Positions 6,846-15,703 of a DNA stretch of 36,415 bases are shown piece after piece. Every line of letters begins with the position of its first letter. Positions within the stretch are counted from its first letter, which is position 1. This stretch comes from a virus. The stretch spans positions 1 to 36,415 of IMG/VR virus record IMGVR_UViG_3300033145_001475, one strand, 5' to 3'. A program made the position numbers and the translations under genes. The notes below the pieces were generated by a model that ran no database searches, was not told where the DNA came from, and was given only the letters and a program-made list of their open reading frames with translations.

Positions 6846-7551
6846 CTTTGCAGTTAAAAAAAAGTACCAGAGAAAAGAACGTAAAACAATAAAAAAACGC
6901 GCTGTCCAGGTCGAGGTCGACCCGGTGGAGATTGCCGAGAAACAGAGGCATATCCACCTGCTCGATAAGGTGCGCAATAACCGGGCGCTCACTAAGAAAG
7001 AGCTGGAAGAGTTGGCAAAACTCGAAGAGAAAAATAAAAAGAAAAAGGCCAAAAAAAAGACCGGCCGGACGGCGAAGGCGGCCGAGATAGCGGCGGCCGA
7101 GCTTATCAATACGCAAAAAGACGCAGCCAACTATGCCGGGGTATCGACCAGGACGATAAGAAGATGGGCCAACGAGGGGATGCTTACACTCAAAGCGGAC
7201 GGGAAGAAAAAATTCATTAAGTCGCAACTGGACTTTTTCAAAAGGAACGCCGGCAAGGAAGCGACGGAAGAGAAAAAAAAGAGCCAGTCGGCCGACGCCC
7301 AGTACAAAGACGCGAAGGCCAAACTGATGCAGATGGAGCTGGAGCTCAAGCAGGGCCGGCTTATAAAGCTCGATGAGGTCGAGACGGGCCGAGTCGAACG
7401 GATACAGGCGATCAAAAGGGTACTGCTCGTACTGCCGAGGAAACTGCCAGCGCTGCTGCACGGCCAGTCGTCGAAGAGGATGCAGCAGATAATCAGAAAG
7501 GAAATAATACACGCCATCGAAGTGTTCGCCGGACAGCGCGAGGAACCATAA
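6811..7551 (+). CDS. terminase small subunit (Nu1-like, MerR-type HTH)
   Basis: Up to 246 aa. Residues near 100-125 (TQKDAANYAGVSTRTIRRW) form the winged-helix/MerR-like DNA-recognition motif of small terminases, with Lys-rich and helical segments on both sides and a C-terminal helical region near 200-246 for contact with the large subunit. It recognises the packaging site and recruits the large terminase encoded directly downstream, where stop and start abut. The start is uncertain: the GTG at 6811 has no good ribosome site and the first codons overlap a hairpin. A GTG at 6925 preceded by GAGG is a credible alternative, giving about 208 aa. Confidence 0.82.
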   Translation: MQAVRSFLRISFFAVKKKYQRKERKTIKKRAVQVEVDPVEIAEKQRHIHLLDKVRNNRALTKKELEELAKLEEKNKKKKAKKKTGRTAKAAEIAAAELINTQKDAANYAGVSTRTIRRWANEGMLTLKADGKKKFIKSQLDFFKRNAGKEATEEKKKSQSADAQYKDAKAKLMQMELELKQGRLIKLDEVETGRVERIQAIKRVLLVLPRKLPALLHGQSSKRMQQIIRKEIIHAIEVFAGQREEP

Positions 7552-9462
7552 ATGATAATGAGAGCAAAACAGCCCTGGACGCAGCTCGAGAAGGACACCT
7601 GGGCGATGCCGCCGGAAGTGACGGTAAGTCACTGGGCCGATAAGAACCGAATAGTGGTCGGCGGCGCCGAGCCCGGACCGTGGCGGACCGAGAGGGTACC
7701 GTATTCAAAAGGAATTATGGACGCCTACGGCGAACCGGTGGTCGAGGAAATTACGATCGTCGGGCCCGCGCAATGCAGCAAGACCGAGGATGTTTTTAAT
7801 ATGATAGGCTATACCGTCGATGTGGACCCGGTCGAGTCGGCGTATGTAATAGCGAGGGATGAGGACTGCGAGGATATATCCAACGACCGGCTCGGGCCGA
7901 TGTTCGAGAAGAGCCCGGCACTTGCCAGGCACCTGACGGGCCGGCCGTGGGACATGAAAATCGGACGGGTTTTCAGGTTCGACCGGATGCCGCTGTACTT
8001 TATCAGTGCACAGTCGGCGCCGGCACTGGCGTCGAAACCGATCGGCCGAATCTTCTTCGATGAGACGGACAAATATAAAGAGCTTATCGGCAAGGCAGGC
8101 TCACCGGTCAAACTGGGCAAACGAAGGACCACGACGTTCGGCGATGTGAAAATAGTTTACCTGTGCACGCCGACCACAAAAGACGGCTTTATCTACCAGT
8201 CGTACCAGCTCTCGAACATGCAGACGTATCACGTACCGTGCCCGCACTGTGGTGGGCGGTACCAGCGACTCAAATTTGGCAGGCTGAAGGTCGACCCGCC
8301 GGACCTGAGGGACCCGGAAGTAATAATTGAAAACGAATGCGTCTACTACGAATGCGAATACTGCGAGGGGAAAATCAAAGAGCATTACAAGATGGACATG
8401 CTGGCCAATGGGCTCTGGGTGCCGGCTGGATGCAGGGTAGATAAGAACGGCAGGCTTACGGGAAAGCCGCTGCGGGGCAGGCGCCACTGCGGGTTCTGGA
8501 TAGACGGGCTGCTCAGCCCGTGGCTGCTGTGGCACCGGGTACTGGCAGAGTGGTTCGAAGTGACAAAAGACGAGGTATCGCCGGCGGTGCTGCGCGAGTT
8601 CAAGAACCAGGTACTGGCCGAGGTGTGGGAGGAAATCGGGATGAAGGTCGATGTTACGCAGCTGCGCAGTCATAAGGGACAGTTCAGCCGGGGGACGGTG
8701 CCGGACGACTGTTTGATACTCGTAGCAGGAGCCGACTATCACGAGGACATGCGAGGGATGGTGCGCATAGATTACGAGGTACGGGGGTTCGGGTACGGAC
8801 TGAAGAACCAGGTCATCTCCAGCGGGTCGGTGGGAAGTTTCGAGGAGCTGGAAGATGAGGTATTGCTGAGCCCGTTCCCGTGGGCCGACCCGATCGGAGT
8901 AAATAAAAACAAACCCGAACTGGCGGTGGTGCAGCTGTTTATCGATTCGAGGTATAAACCGGATGTGGTATACGATTTCTGCCTGCAGTACCCGGGCCTG
9001 GCGATTCCCACCAAGGGCGTGCAGCACCAAAGGGCGCCGCTGGTCGCGGCGAAACTGGACCGGGTCAGTTACGAGAGAAGAAAAAGGTACAAAGGCATGC
9101 AGCAATTGTTAATCGATACGGAATTTTTCAAGGACCGTGTCACTACCTGGGCGAAACGAACGCCGGGAGAACGCGGGGCGACGGAGTTTTACGACGAGAT
9201 ACCGGAAAGGTACTTCCTGGACTTTTGCAACGAGGTAAAAGTAAAGACGCGTGACAAGTACGGCCGGGTCTCGTGGCACTGGCAGCCGGTGAGTAAGGGG
9301 GCGCCGACCCACCATCTGGATACGGCGGTACTGGCGGCGGCGGCGGCGTATTACAAAAAGGCACATATCCGCTTCGGCCGGCATCCGGGTAAAAAACGAA
9401 AACGGGCGGCAGCGCGAAAAAAGAAAATCAGACTGTCGGAAAAACAGAGACGAAGAAGGTAA
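7552..9462 (+). CDS. terminase large subunit (GpA family)
   Basis: 636 aa, the size of lambda GpA relatives. Residues 71-78 (GPAQCSKT) form the variant Walker A of this family, and RIFFDETD near 166-173 is Walker B. A Cys-x2-Cys zinc module lies near 227-280. The C-terminal nuclease has spaced acidic positions (AGADYHED, FIDSRY, HLDTA). It cuts concatemeric DNA and drives ATP-dependent packaging through the portal. The gene abuts the small terminase and is followed by a zinc-ribbon protein and an HNH nuclease, an arrangement often seen around packaging genes. A second in-frame ATG at 7558 is also possible. Confidence 0.95.
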   Translation: MIMRAKQPWTQLEKDTWAMPPEVTVSHWADKNRIVVGGAEPGPWRTERVPYSKGIMDAYGEPVVEEITIVGPAQCSKTEDVFNMIGYTVDVDPVESAYVIARDEDCEDISNDRLGPMFEKSPALARHLTGRPWDMKIGRVFRFDRMPLYFISAQSAPALASKPIGRIFFDETDKYKELIGKAGSPVKLGKRRTTTFGDVKIVYLCTPTTKDGFIYQSYQLSNMQTYHVPCPHCGGRYQRLKFGRLKVDPPDLRDPEVIIENECVYYECEYCEGKIKEHYKMDMLANGLWVPAGCRVDKNGRLTGKPLRGRRHCGFWIDGLLSPWLLWHRVLAEWFEVTKDEVSPAVLREFKNQVLAEVWEEIGMKVDVTQLRSHKGQFSRGTVPDDCLILVAGADYHEDMRGMVRIDYEVRGFGYGLKNQVISSGSVGSFEELEDEVLLSPFPWADPIGVNKNKPELAVVQLFIDSRYKPDVVYDFCLQYPGLAIPTKGVQHQRAPLVAAKLDRVSYERRKRYKGMQQLLIDTEFFKDRVTTWAKRTPGERGATEFYDEIPERYFLDFCNEVKVKTRDKYGRVSWHWQPVSKGAPTHHLDTAVLAAAAAYYKKAHIRFGRHPGKKRKRAAARKKKIRLSEKQRRRR

Positions 9463-9467
9463 CTAAG

Positions 9468-9674
9468 ATGTTCGGAAAAAAGAAAAAAAAGAAAAAAAAG
9501 AAAAGACCAGATGGACTCAAATGCCCCGCGTGCGGCTGCGCCGACTTTAGAACTATCGACGGCCGGCCGTTCGATACGGTAAAGACGGTCAATATTCCCG
9601 GCGCTGTGCGCAGGTATAAAATATGCCGCTACTGCGGAAAAACAATCCGGACGAGAGAGACGATTGATAAATGA
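9468..9674 (+). CDS. poly-lysine zinc-ribbon protein
   Basis: 68 aa. After three residues it has nine consecutive lysines, then CPACGC and a later CRYCG (near residues 52-56), a rubredoxin/zinc-ribbon fold. Com-like or Ogr-like small zinc proteins near packaging genes act as translational or transcriptional regulators in some phages, but nothing here proves that. The A-rich coding run (about 9478-9502) could slow or slip ribosomes. The stop overlaps the HNH start (ATGA). Confidence 0.72.
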   Translation: MFGKKKKKKKKKRPDGLKCPACGCADFRTIDGRPFDTVKTVNIPGAVRRYKICRYCGKTIRTRETIDK

Positions 9675-10243
9675 AAAAAAAGTGTTCGAAGTGTCATAAA
9701 TACAAAAGTTCGGAAGAATTTTACAAACACCCGACTAATCGAGATGGACTTAATGGTGAATGTAAAAAATGTCTCCGCAAATATCAACGTCTGTACCAAC
9801 AAAAAAATAAAACTTACTTAAAAGAGTGGGCTCGAATATATTGGAAAACTGAAAAAGCAAAAATAATCAAAAAAAACAGCATTCATAAATATCGAAAAAC
9901 GAAAACAGGCAGGGCTATAACAAGAAAAGTATTTCAGAAGTATCAGCGAACGGCAAAGGGGAAAGAAGCAAATCTCCGTGCCACATGCAAAAGACGCAGC
10001 ATATTTAAAAAGGCAAAAGAAGCCTTCACGCTAACTTTGGAGGAATGGTTGGAAACCCTGGAACATTTCAAAAATAGATGTGCTTATTGTGGGGAAAAAA
10101 GTAGAAAACTTGTGCACGAACATGTAATTCCATTAGAACGAGGTGGATGGCATACGAAGGTAAATGTCATTCCGGCATGTATAAGCTGTAATCGGTTGAA
10201 GGGTAGAAAAATTCCCTTTCTAGAATGGGAACCGCCAAAATAG
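9671..10243 (+). CDS. HNH endonuclease
   Basis: 190 aa. An N-terminal Cys4 finger (CSKC near 5-8, CKKC near 31-34) is followed by a long basic helical linker and a C-terminal HNH core: Cys137/Cys140, a His-x-His metal site at 149-151 (HEHVIP), Asn near 165-174, and Cys170/Cys173. The gene is clearly more A/T-rich than its neighbours, suggesting recent arrival. HNH proteins next to terminases are required for cos cleavage in some phages, but this form also resembles free-standing homing endonucleases. It is followed by a terminator that separates it from the head genes. Confidence 0.88.
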   Translation: MKKKCSKCHKYKSSEEFYKHPTNRDGLNGECKKCLRKYQRLYQQKNKTYLKEWARIYWKTEKAKIIKKNSIHKYRKTKTGRAITRKVFQKYQRTAKGKEANLRATCKRRSIFKKAKEAFTLTLEEWLETLEHFKNRCAYCGEKSRKLVHEHVIPLERGGWHTKVNVIPACISCNRLKGRKIPFLEWEPPK

Positions 10244-10365
10244 TATAAGAAAATATCTTAAATTGAATATTTTGGTCTACATTTGTACCATTTTCTTCAA
10301 AATCCCCATTTTCGCCGGTTTTGCGTTAACATTTCCTTACCCAATTTACGAAGATTATAACAGAA

Positions 10366-10381
10366 GCTCTTTGCAATACTG
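10366..10381 (+). repeat. 16-bp inverted repeat, left arm
   Basis: GCTCTTTGCAATACTG here is the exact reverse complement of 14421-14436. Both copies are intergenic and bracket the gpW-portal-capsid block. A weaker variant (AGTATCTGCAAAG) lies upstream of 14882. Confidence 0.7.
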
Positions 10382-10391
10382 AAAGGTCGAG

Positions 10392-10440
10392 AAAGAAGCG
10401 CTGTGCGGGGCCGCATCTCCGCGTCAGCGCTTCTTTTTTT
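10392..10440 (+). terminator. rho-independent terminator upstream of the gpW/portal genes
   Basis: AAAGAAGCGCTG (10392-10403) pairs perfectly over 12 bp with CAGCGCTTCTTT (10425-10436), with a smaller GC-rich helix (TGCGG/CCGCA) inside, ending in seven T. The 226-base gap 10244-10469 contains this, the inverted-repeat arm at 10366 and no gene. Read-through or a new promoter would be needed for the head genes. Confidence 0.8.
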
Positions 10441-10469
10441 GGCCGCGGTTAAAAAAAGAAAGGGAAAAC

Positions 10470-10685
10470 GTGGCCGACTATACGGCGATAATAGCAGCGA
10501 TAGATGCGGCAATCACAGACTGGGCGGGCTCGCCCGTGATGCTAACCGAGTCGGGACGCTCGGTGACGTACCGCTCGCTGAAAGAACTTATCGAGGCACG
10601 CAAGTATTACGCTAAACTAAACGTCGCATCGACCAACAGTCGGGGCTTTACAATCCGACATCTAAAGACCGGGGGGGCGAGGTAA
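10470..10685 (+). CDS. gpW-like head-tail connector / head completion protein
   Basis: 71 aa from a GTG start after AAAGGGAAA. Its size, helical N-terminus and the segment SGRSVTYRSLKELIEAR resemble gpW-family proteins, in which a short beta hairpin precedes a second helix. Position supports this: lambda order is Nu1-A-W-B, and this gene sits between the large terminase (after the HNH insertion) and the portal. gpW joins the portal after packaging and creates the tail-docking surface. The call rests on pattern and position, not on a search. Confidence 0.65.
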   Translation: MADYTAIIAAIDAAITDWAGSPVMLTESGRSVTYRSLKELIEARKYYAKLNVASTNSRGFTIRHLKTGGAR

Positions 10686-12221
10686 ATGAGATTTCTTTCA
10701 CTATTCAGCAGAAAAACAAAACAGAAAGCGCCGAGCCGCATGGCCGGCCGCGAACGGGTGAGGATACCATCGCGAAGTAACGCGCGCTCGTACGATGCGG
10801 CGGCGACCACGCGACATAACAAAAACCACTGGCTCTACGCAGACGGCCGGGACGCCGACTCGACTATCCGGCAGGACCTGGCGACACTTCGAAACCGGAC
10901 CCGGTACGAGGTAAGAAACAACTCGTATGCAAAAGGAATAACCGAGACCAGGGCCAACGATACGATCGGGTCGGGACCGCAACTGCAGATACAGACCGAC
11001 AACCCGGACCTCGATTCGGAAATAGAAAATAAGTTCAGGCAGTGGTGCGAAATATGCGACTCGACCGGAAAACTTAATTTCGCCGATATGCTGAAACTTG
11101 CCGGCAGCCTGCAGCAGGATGAATCGGGCGAGGCCTTTATCGTACTTACGAACGCGCCGAGAAAAAACAGCTGGATTAACGCCACGCCCGCGCCGCAACT
11201 GAGACTGACTATTATAGAACCCGACCGTGTCACTACCCCGACGTCGCTGTTCGGGACCGGAGGACTGGCGCTGGGCGATGATAAAATACGCGATGGTATA
11301 GAATACGACTCCGACGGAAAGCCGGTAGCGTATTACATACTCAAAAAACATCCCGGAGCGATGAATTCCTTCGTCGCGATGGGAGGGCTGGGCGAGTACG
11401 ACCGGGTGCCGGCGTCGCAGGTCATACACCTTTTCCGGATGGAACGGCCGGGCCAGTCGCGGGGAGTGCCCTGGCTGACACCCGCCCTGCCGCTGCTGCC
11501 GCTGCTTCGAAGGTACACCCTGGCGACGGTCGAGGGGGCCGAGCAGGCGGCGAATATCTCGGCGGTCATGAAGACCGAGGCCGAAGGGACGGAAGAAGAT
11601 GAAGTCGAGTCGATGGACGAGGTCGAGATCCCCCGGAACTCAATGTTGACACTGCCATCGGGAAGCGAGATGCAGCAGTTCAAGTCGGAACAGCCGACGA
11701 CCACATACGAGATGTTCAAGCACGAGCTGATAAACGAAATCGCACGATGCCTGAATATGCCGTTCAACGTGGCGGCGGCCAACAGCTCAAAGTACAACTA
11801 CGCATCGGGCCGGCTCGACTGGCAGGTGTATTACCGGTCGATAAAGACAGTAAGGGCCTGGCTGCAGGTGCATGTAACCAACAGAATATTCCACGCCTGG
11901 CTCAGAGAGGCAGCGCTAATACCCGGGTACCTGAAGAATCTCAGAAGGACGGACCTTGTAATTTCGCCCGCGTGGTTCTGGCCGGGACAGGAACATGTGG
12001 ACCCGGCGAAAGAAGCGCTCGCCCAGGAGAGACGATTAAAGTCGTTTACGACTAACCTGTCTATCGAGTACTCGCGCGAGGGTCGCGACTGGGACAGGGA
12101 AATCAAGCAGCGGGTCAAGGAAATTAAACTGCTCAAAGAGCTGGGGATAATAACGGAAAAAGACGCCAACAAAACCAAAAAAGATATTGCGCGTGCGGTA
12201 CAAACGGGCGTTCTTAGATAA
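10686..12221 (+). CDS. portal protein (lambda GpB family)
   Basis: 511 aa, typical length. The N-terminus is basic and features YDAAATTRHN and a segment with RNNSYAKGITETRANDTIGSG, characteristic of lambda-type portals. The central region has the PDRVTTP strand and a VIHLF..ERPGQSRGVPWL motif diagnostic for the family. The C-terminal region is helical with a long charged tail. It forms the dodecameric ring at the capsid vertex that the terminase docks to. The start directly follows the gpW-like gene without a gap; the next gene starts 13 bases after its stop. Confidence 0.93.
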   Translation: MRFLSLFSRKTKQKAPSRMAGRERVRIPSRSNARSYDAAATTRHNKNHWLYADGRDADSTIRQDLATLRNRTRYEVRNNSYAKGITETRANDTIGSGPQLQIQTDNPDLDSEIENKFRQWCEICDSTGKLNFADMLKLAGSLQQDESGEAFIVLTNAPRKNSWINATPAPQLRLTIIEPDRVTTPTSLFGTGGLALGDDKIRDGIEYDSDGKPVAYYILKKHPGAMNSFVAMGGLGEYDRVPASQVIHLFRMERPGQSRGVPWLTPALPLLPLLRRYTLATVEGAEQAANISAVMKTEAEGTEEDEVESMDEVEIPRNSMLTLPSGSEMQQFKSEQPTTTYEMFKHELINEIARCLNMPFNVAAANSSKYNYASGRLDWQVYYRSIKTVRAWLQVHVTNRIFHAWLREAALIPGYLKNLRRTDLVISPAWFWPGQEHVDPAKEALAQERRLKSFTTNLSIEYSREGRDWDREIKQRVKEIKLLKELGIITEKDANKTKKDIARAVQTGVLR

Positions 12222-12234
12222 GGAGACAAAATAA

Positions 12235-14385
12235 ATGCTGCAGACGAGAACTCCAGACATAAACGAACCAAACAAATCGAAGTTCGAAGGTCTGCAGCGA
12301 CGGGACCTGACGACGCGAGTGTACCAGCTGCGAGCTGATACACTGGACGAAAAGACGCGCAGTATAGAGGCGGTCATCGCGACCGAGGCGAAAGTAAAGG
12401 TCCTGGACTGGAGCAGCTTTAGAATAATCGAAGAGGTGCTGCTGATGGCCGGCTGCCGGATACCGAAAGACGAGCAGGTGCCCATGCTCGATACGCACGA
12501 CCGGTTCACCGTGCAGAAACAGCTCGGCTCGACAAGAAAACTACGCGTCGAAGGGAAAAAACTTATAGGAAGGAATTTCTTTAGTGCATCTGAGCCGGCC
12601 GAGCATGCCTGGACACTAACGAGAGAGGGACACCTGAAAGACAACTCGGTCGGGTACAAGGTCTACCGGGCAGTTGAGATTGAGCCGGGAAAGACAAAAA
12701 CGGTCAAAGGAGTAGAGTATACCGCCGGTGAGCTGCCGCTTCGGATAGCAACCGGCTGGGAGATAAGAGAAAATAGTGTCTGCGCTATCGGGGCCGACGG
12801 CGCAGCTAAGAATAGAGAAGAATCTGTTATCGAAAATCGAAAGGACAGTCAGATGGAAAAATTCAAGGAATGGCTAACCGCCAGGGGCCTTAGTTACGAC
12901 GACCTGAGCGACGAGCAGAGAACAGCGCTCAAGGTCGACTTTGAGGCCGAGCAAAAGAGGGCCGAGCTGGAAGCGAAGAACACCGAGCCGCCCACCGGCA
13001 ATGAGCCGGCACCCGGACAGCGGGCCGAACCGGACCCGCCCGAAAAAAGAACAGAGCCGCCGGAAGTAGATTCGCAAAAGATTGCCGATGATGCGGTCCG
13101 CATCGAACGGGAGCGAGTCAGCGCTATCAGGGGACTGGCCGGTGACGATCTCGATAACGAGATCGTCGAAAGATGTATCCGCGAGGGCAAGACCATCGAG
13201 CAGACGCGCGAGATGGTACTTACCGCGGTACGCCAGAACCGGGCGAAAGTGGCTGCGCCCGGGATAATGATACCGGACCGGACGATAACACGGGAAATCC
13301 TCGAAAATGCGATGCTGCTCCGCGCTGGATACGAGGACATTGTCACCGACGGAGACGATGGTAAGAAGGCCGAGCAGGCACACAGGTTCCGGGAACTGTC
13401 GATGCTTGATATGTGCCGCCAAGCGGTCCTGCTCGACGGCCTCGAGGTACCGGCCGGACGAGAGGATACGATAAGGGCGGCGTTCTCGACCGCGTCTCTG
13501 CCGCTGCTGCTGTCGAACGTGGCGAACAAGGCGCTGCTGAAGGGCTATAACATGCAGCCCGAGACCTGGCCAAAGTGGTGCACCACCGGGAACGCATCCG
13601 ACTTCAAGACGATGACACGGGCGAGGCTGACCGATACCGGAGACCTGCTCAAAGTAGGTGCCGGAGGCGAGGTCAAGTACGGTGGAGCGACCGAAGAAGG
13701 CGAGCAGTTTTCGGTAGCTACGTATGCGAAGAACTTCGCAATTACCCGCGTCCAGATTATCGACGACGACCTGAACGCCCTTACCAAACAGCCGCGGAAT
13801 ATGGGCTCCCGGGCGAAACGACTGGTAGGCGACCTGGTGTATATACACCTTCTGGCTAACGGGGCAATGGCGGACGGGACGGCACTGTTCCACGCCAACC
13901 ACGGCAACCTGAATACATCGGCCGCACTGACCAAGGACAACCTGGCGGCGGCACTCGTTGTATTCATGAAGCAGACCGATAAGGACGGTAAGAACATCAA
14001 CGTGCCGGTAGCTGTCCTGCTGGTGCCGCCGGACCTGTTTTTCACGGCTTCGGAGATTATAAAGGCAGCGACGATAGTAATCACGGGCAGTACCGACTCG
14101 GTCAAGCCGGCACACAACGCCATCAGCGACCTTAACATCGAGGCGGTCAGCGAGGCGAGACTCTCGAACGCAGCGTTCACCGGGTACTCGGCCACGAGCT
14201 GGTACCTGACCGGCAATAAGAACCTGTGCGATACGATCGAAGTGGCGTTCCTTAACGGCAGGCGCGAGCCGACGCTCGAGAGGTTCCCGATGGGACCGGA
14301 TCGGATGGGTATCACGTTCCGCGTGTACCATGATACCGGCTGTAAGAGTATGGACCATCGCAGTATGCAGAAGAACACGGCCTAA
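12235..14385 (+). CDS. prohead protease - scaffold - major capsid fusion
   Basis: 716 aa. Residues 25-200 are a herpes/HK97-type prohead serine protease, with the catalytic His in MLDTHD (H88) and Ser in DNSVGY (S138). Residues about 207-300 are charged and helical (Glu/Lys/Pro-rich), like a delta/scaffold domain. From about 330 to the end is a major capsid fold (VANKALLKGY, then long beta-rich blocks with HANHGNL). Protease-capsid fusions of this type are known in phages. An internal ATG at 12853 with a perfect ribosome site could also produce scaffold plus capsid without protease, as in lambda C/Nu3. The protein would assemble and then cleave itself into the procapsid shell. Confidence 0.92.
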   Translation: MLQTRTPDINEPNKSKFEGLQRRDLTTRVYQLRADTLDEKTRSIEAVIATEAKVKVLDWSSFRIIEEVLLMAGCRIPKDEQVPMLDTHDRFTVQKQLGSTRKLRVEGKKLIGRNFFSASEPAEHAWTLTREGHLKDNSVGYKVYRAVEIEPGKTKTVKGVEYTAGELPLRIATGWEIRENSVCAIGADGAAKNREESVIENRKDSQMEKFKEWLTARGLSYDDLSDEQRTALKVDFEAEQKRAELEAKNTEPPTGNEPAPGQRAEPDPPEKRTEPPEVDSQKIADDAVRIERERVSAIRGLAGDDLDNEIVERCIREGKTIEQTREMVLTAVRQNRAKVAAPGIMIPDRTITREILENAMLLRAGYEDIVTDGDDGKKAEQAHRFRELSMLDMCRQAVLLDGLEVPAGREDTIRAAFSTASLPLLLSNVANKALLKGYNMQPETWPKWCTTGNASDFKTMTRARLTDTGDLLKVGAGGEVKYGGATEEGEQFSVATYAKNFAITRVQIIDDDLNALTKQPRNMGSRAKRLVGDLVYIHLLANGAMADGTALFHANHGNLNTSAALTKDNLAAALVVFMKQTDKDGKNINVPVAVLLVPPDLFFTASEIIKAATIVITGSTDSVKPAHNAISDLNIEAVSEARLSNAAFTGYSATSWYLTGNKNLCDTIEVAFLNGRREPTLERFPMGPDRMGITFRVYHDTGCKSMDHRSMQKNTA
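12840..12855 (+). promoter_or_regulatory. internal ribosome binding site and start inside the capsid fusion gene
   Basis: AAAGGA (12840-12845) lies seven bases before an in-frame ATG (12853-12855), exactly at the protease/scaffold boundary (residue 207). Initiation here would give a 510-aa scaffold-capsid protein. Confidence 0.6.
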
Positions 14386-14420
14386 GAAAGGGCAGTGAAG
14401 GGACATAGTTTTTAACGCGG

Positions 14421-14452
14421 CAGTATTGCAAAGAGCAAATTGTTAACAATTT
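14421..14452 (+). repeat. inverted-repeat arm joined to a 16-bp perfect palindrome
   Basis: 14421-14436 is the reverse complement of 10366-10381. It is followed directly by AAATTGTTAACAATTT (14437-14452), a perfect 16-bp palindrome suited to a dimeric regulator. Both sit in the 82-base gap after the capsid gene, just before the ribosome site of 14468. Confidence 0.65.
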
Positions 14453-14467
14453 ATTGAAAGGTGAGTT

Positions 14468-14803
14468 ATGGAAACTAAGGAAATCAAATGCGACTGTGGC
14501 CAGGAGAACGAGCTGGTCCTTATCGACGATGAGTGGCACTATAACGTCAAACGGCACGGCTCGGAAGCCGCCGCCAACGGTAAGTGCTTTAACTGCTCAG
14601 CGCCCCTGGCGGGTATGCAGCAAAAAGAGCCGGAGAAACCGGCTGAGACCGAAGCGGTCGACATCCACGAGCTCCGAAAGCCGGAGCTCGTCAGGTACGC
14701 CAACGACTTAGGCGTCGACCTGCCGAAAAAATGCAACATGGCCGAGATAATCGGGCTTATCGAAGCAAAAGAGGCTGAGCTGACCGCGGTCGAGGTCGAC
14801 TAA
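14468..14803 (+). CDS. zinc-ribbon plus SAP/Rho-N-like small protein
   Basis: 111 aa. The N-terminus has CDCG and CFNC (near residues 9-11 and 41-44), a zinc ribbon. The C-terminal 40 residues (LRKPELVRYANDLGVDLPKK... and a following helix) look like a SAP/HeH helix-extended-helix. Small two-part proteins of this sort follow capsid genes in many phages, with roles in head completion or DNA contact not established. A good ribosome site (GAAAGGTGAG) follows the palindrome. Confidence 0.68.
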   Translation: METKEIKCDCGQENELVLIDDEWHYNVKRHGSEAAANGKCFNCSAPLAGMQQKEPEKPAETEAVDIHELRKPELVRYANDLGVDLPKKCNMAEIIGLIEAKEAELTAVEVD

Positions 14804-14881
14804 AACGGCCGGGTAGTATCTGCAAAGAAGTGGTAAAAAAGTAAAGAATTTAAAAATCAACATTTATCGAAAGGTTGAACC

Positions 14882-15667
14882 ATGAATCACGAATCAGAAT
14901 TTTATCAGACCGGCGAGGCCGTCGACTATACACCGGCCGTAGCCAGGACCGCAGGCGAGATAGTCCAGGCAGGTAACCAGGCAGGCCAGTGTGTTACCGA
15001 TATAGCAGCCAATGCACTCGGCGCCGCCCAGGTCAAGGGAATTATTAAGGCCCGCGCTGCGGCGGTCACCGGCAGCGATGGAGACGTTGTCGGCTGGGAC
15101 GAGGACGGCGACCCGTATGGTGGTACCGCCGGGACAGGCGCTGTGACAACGAAGCTGTCGGACGCCGATTTCCTTATCGGCCGGTTAAGGGCCGCCCTGA
15201 CGGCAACGGACGGTGAGGCCGTCGTGGAGCTTAACGGGTACGGGCCCGTGCTCAAGACGATGGTAAAACTTACCGCCGCCCAAATCATGCTGCTGGCGAC
15301 GACACAAATCGAGCTGATAGCCGCGCCGGGAGCCGACAGGGTCATTCAGGTGCAGGGCATCCAGATGATACTGGATTACGGCTCGGAAGTGCTGGCCGAA
15401 CCGTCTGCGCCGGACGACCTCGAAGTGGTCTACGATGCAGCCGGCGGGACCTCGATTGCCGATGTTGTAGGCGACTTTATTATAAACAGCGCTGATACCA
15501 TTGCCCAGCCGCAGATAAAAGACATTGCAGGGGCCGCGGTGACGACGATGGTGAATAAGGCGGTCGTGCTCGATAACAACGGCGACAACTACACCGGCAA
15601 TGCAACGGGCGATACGGTCCTTATAGTGATCTGCACCTATTTGGTCCACAGGGTGGAACTGGCTTAA
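14882..15667 (+). CDS. capsid decoration-like protein (DUF2190 type) with C-terminal beta domain
   Basis: 261 aa. Residues 1-100 match the DUF2190 pattern (FYQTGEAVDYTPA, then a V.DIA..ALGA strand), which in phages corresponds to capsid-stabilising decoration proteins and includes trimeric gpD-like folds. Residues about 125-261 form a second beta-rich domain (MVKLTAAQIMLL, then strands ending in an ILDYGSEV and LVHRVEL pattern) that I recall as a separate virion protein in other phages. This suggests a fusion. It lies directly between capsid and head-tail joining genes, as expected for a head accessory protein. Confidence 0.75.
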   Translation: MNHESEFYQTGEAVDYTPAVARTAGEIVQAGNQAGQCVTDIAANALGAAQVKGIIKARAAAVTGSDGDVVGWDEDGDPYGGTAGTGAVTTKLSDADFLIGRLRAALTATDGEAVVELNGYGPVLKTMVKLTAAQIMLLATTQIELIAAPGADRVIQVQGIQMILDYGSEVLAEPSAPDDLEVVYDAAGGTSIADVVGDFIINSADTIAQPQIKDIAGAAVTTMVNKAVVLDNNGDNYTGNATGDTVLIVICTYLVHRVELA

Positions 15668-15703
15668 TAAGCGAACAGCGAAATCACCTTTTTTCATAGA
15701 TAG

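Noticed and set aside
8101-9105. 334-aa frame on the minus strand inside the large terminase gene
   Set aside because: Shadow of the terminase reading frame; the terminase motifs are unambiguous on the plus strand.
9478-9502. A second programmed frameshift at the A-rich run of the poly-lysine protein
   Set aside because: No useful open extension follows in the shifted frames and the zero frame encodes an intact zinc ribbon.
12874-14406. 510-aa frame on the minus strand opposite the capsid gene
   Set aside because: It mirrors the codon pattern of the capsid gene, lacks a ribosome site, and its sequence (rich in Arg/His/Val) is typical of an antisense shadow.
14421-14452. Rho-independent terminator after the capsid gene
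   Set aside because: The palindrome has only A/T-rich arms with no GC stem and no T-run, so an operator-like site is more likely.
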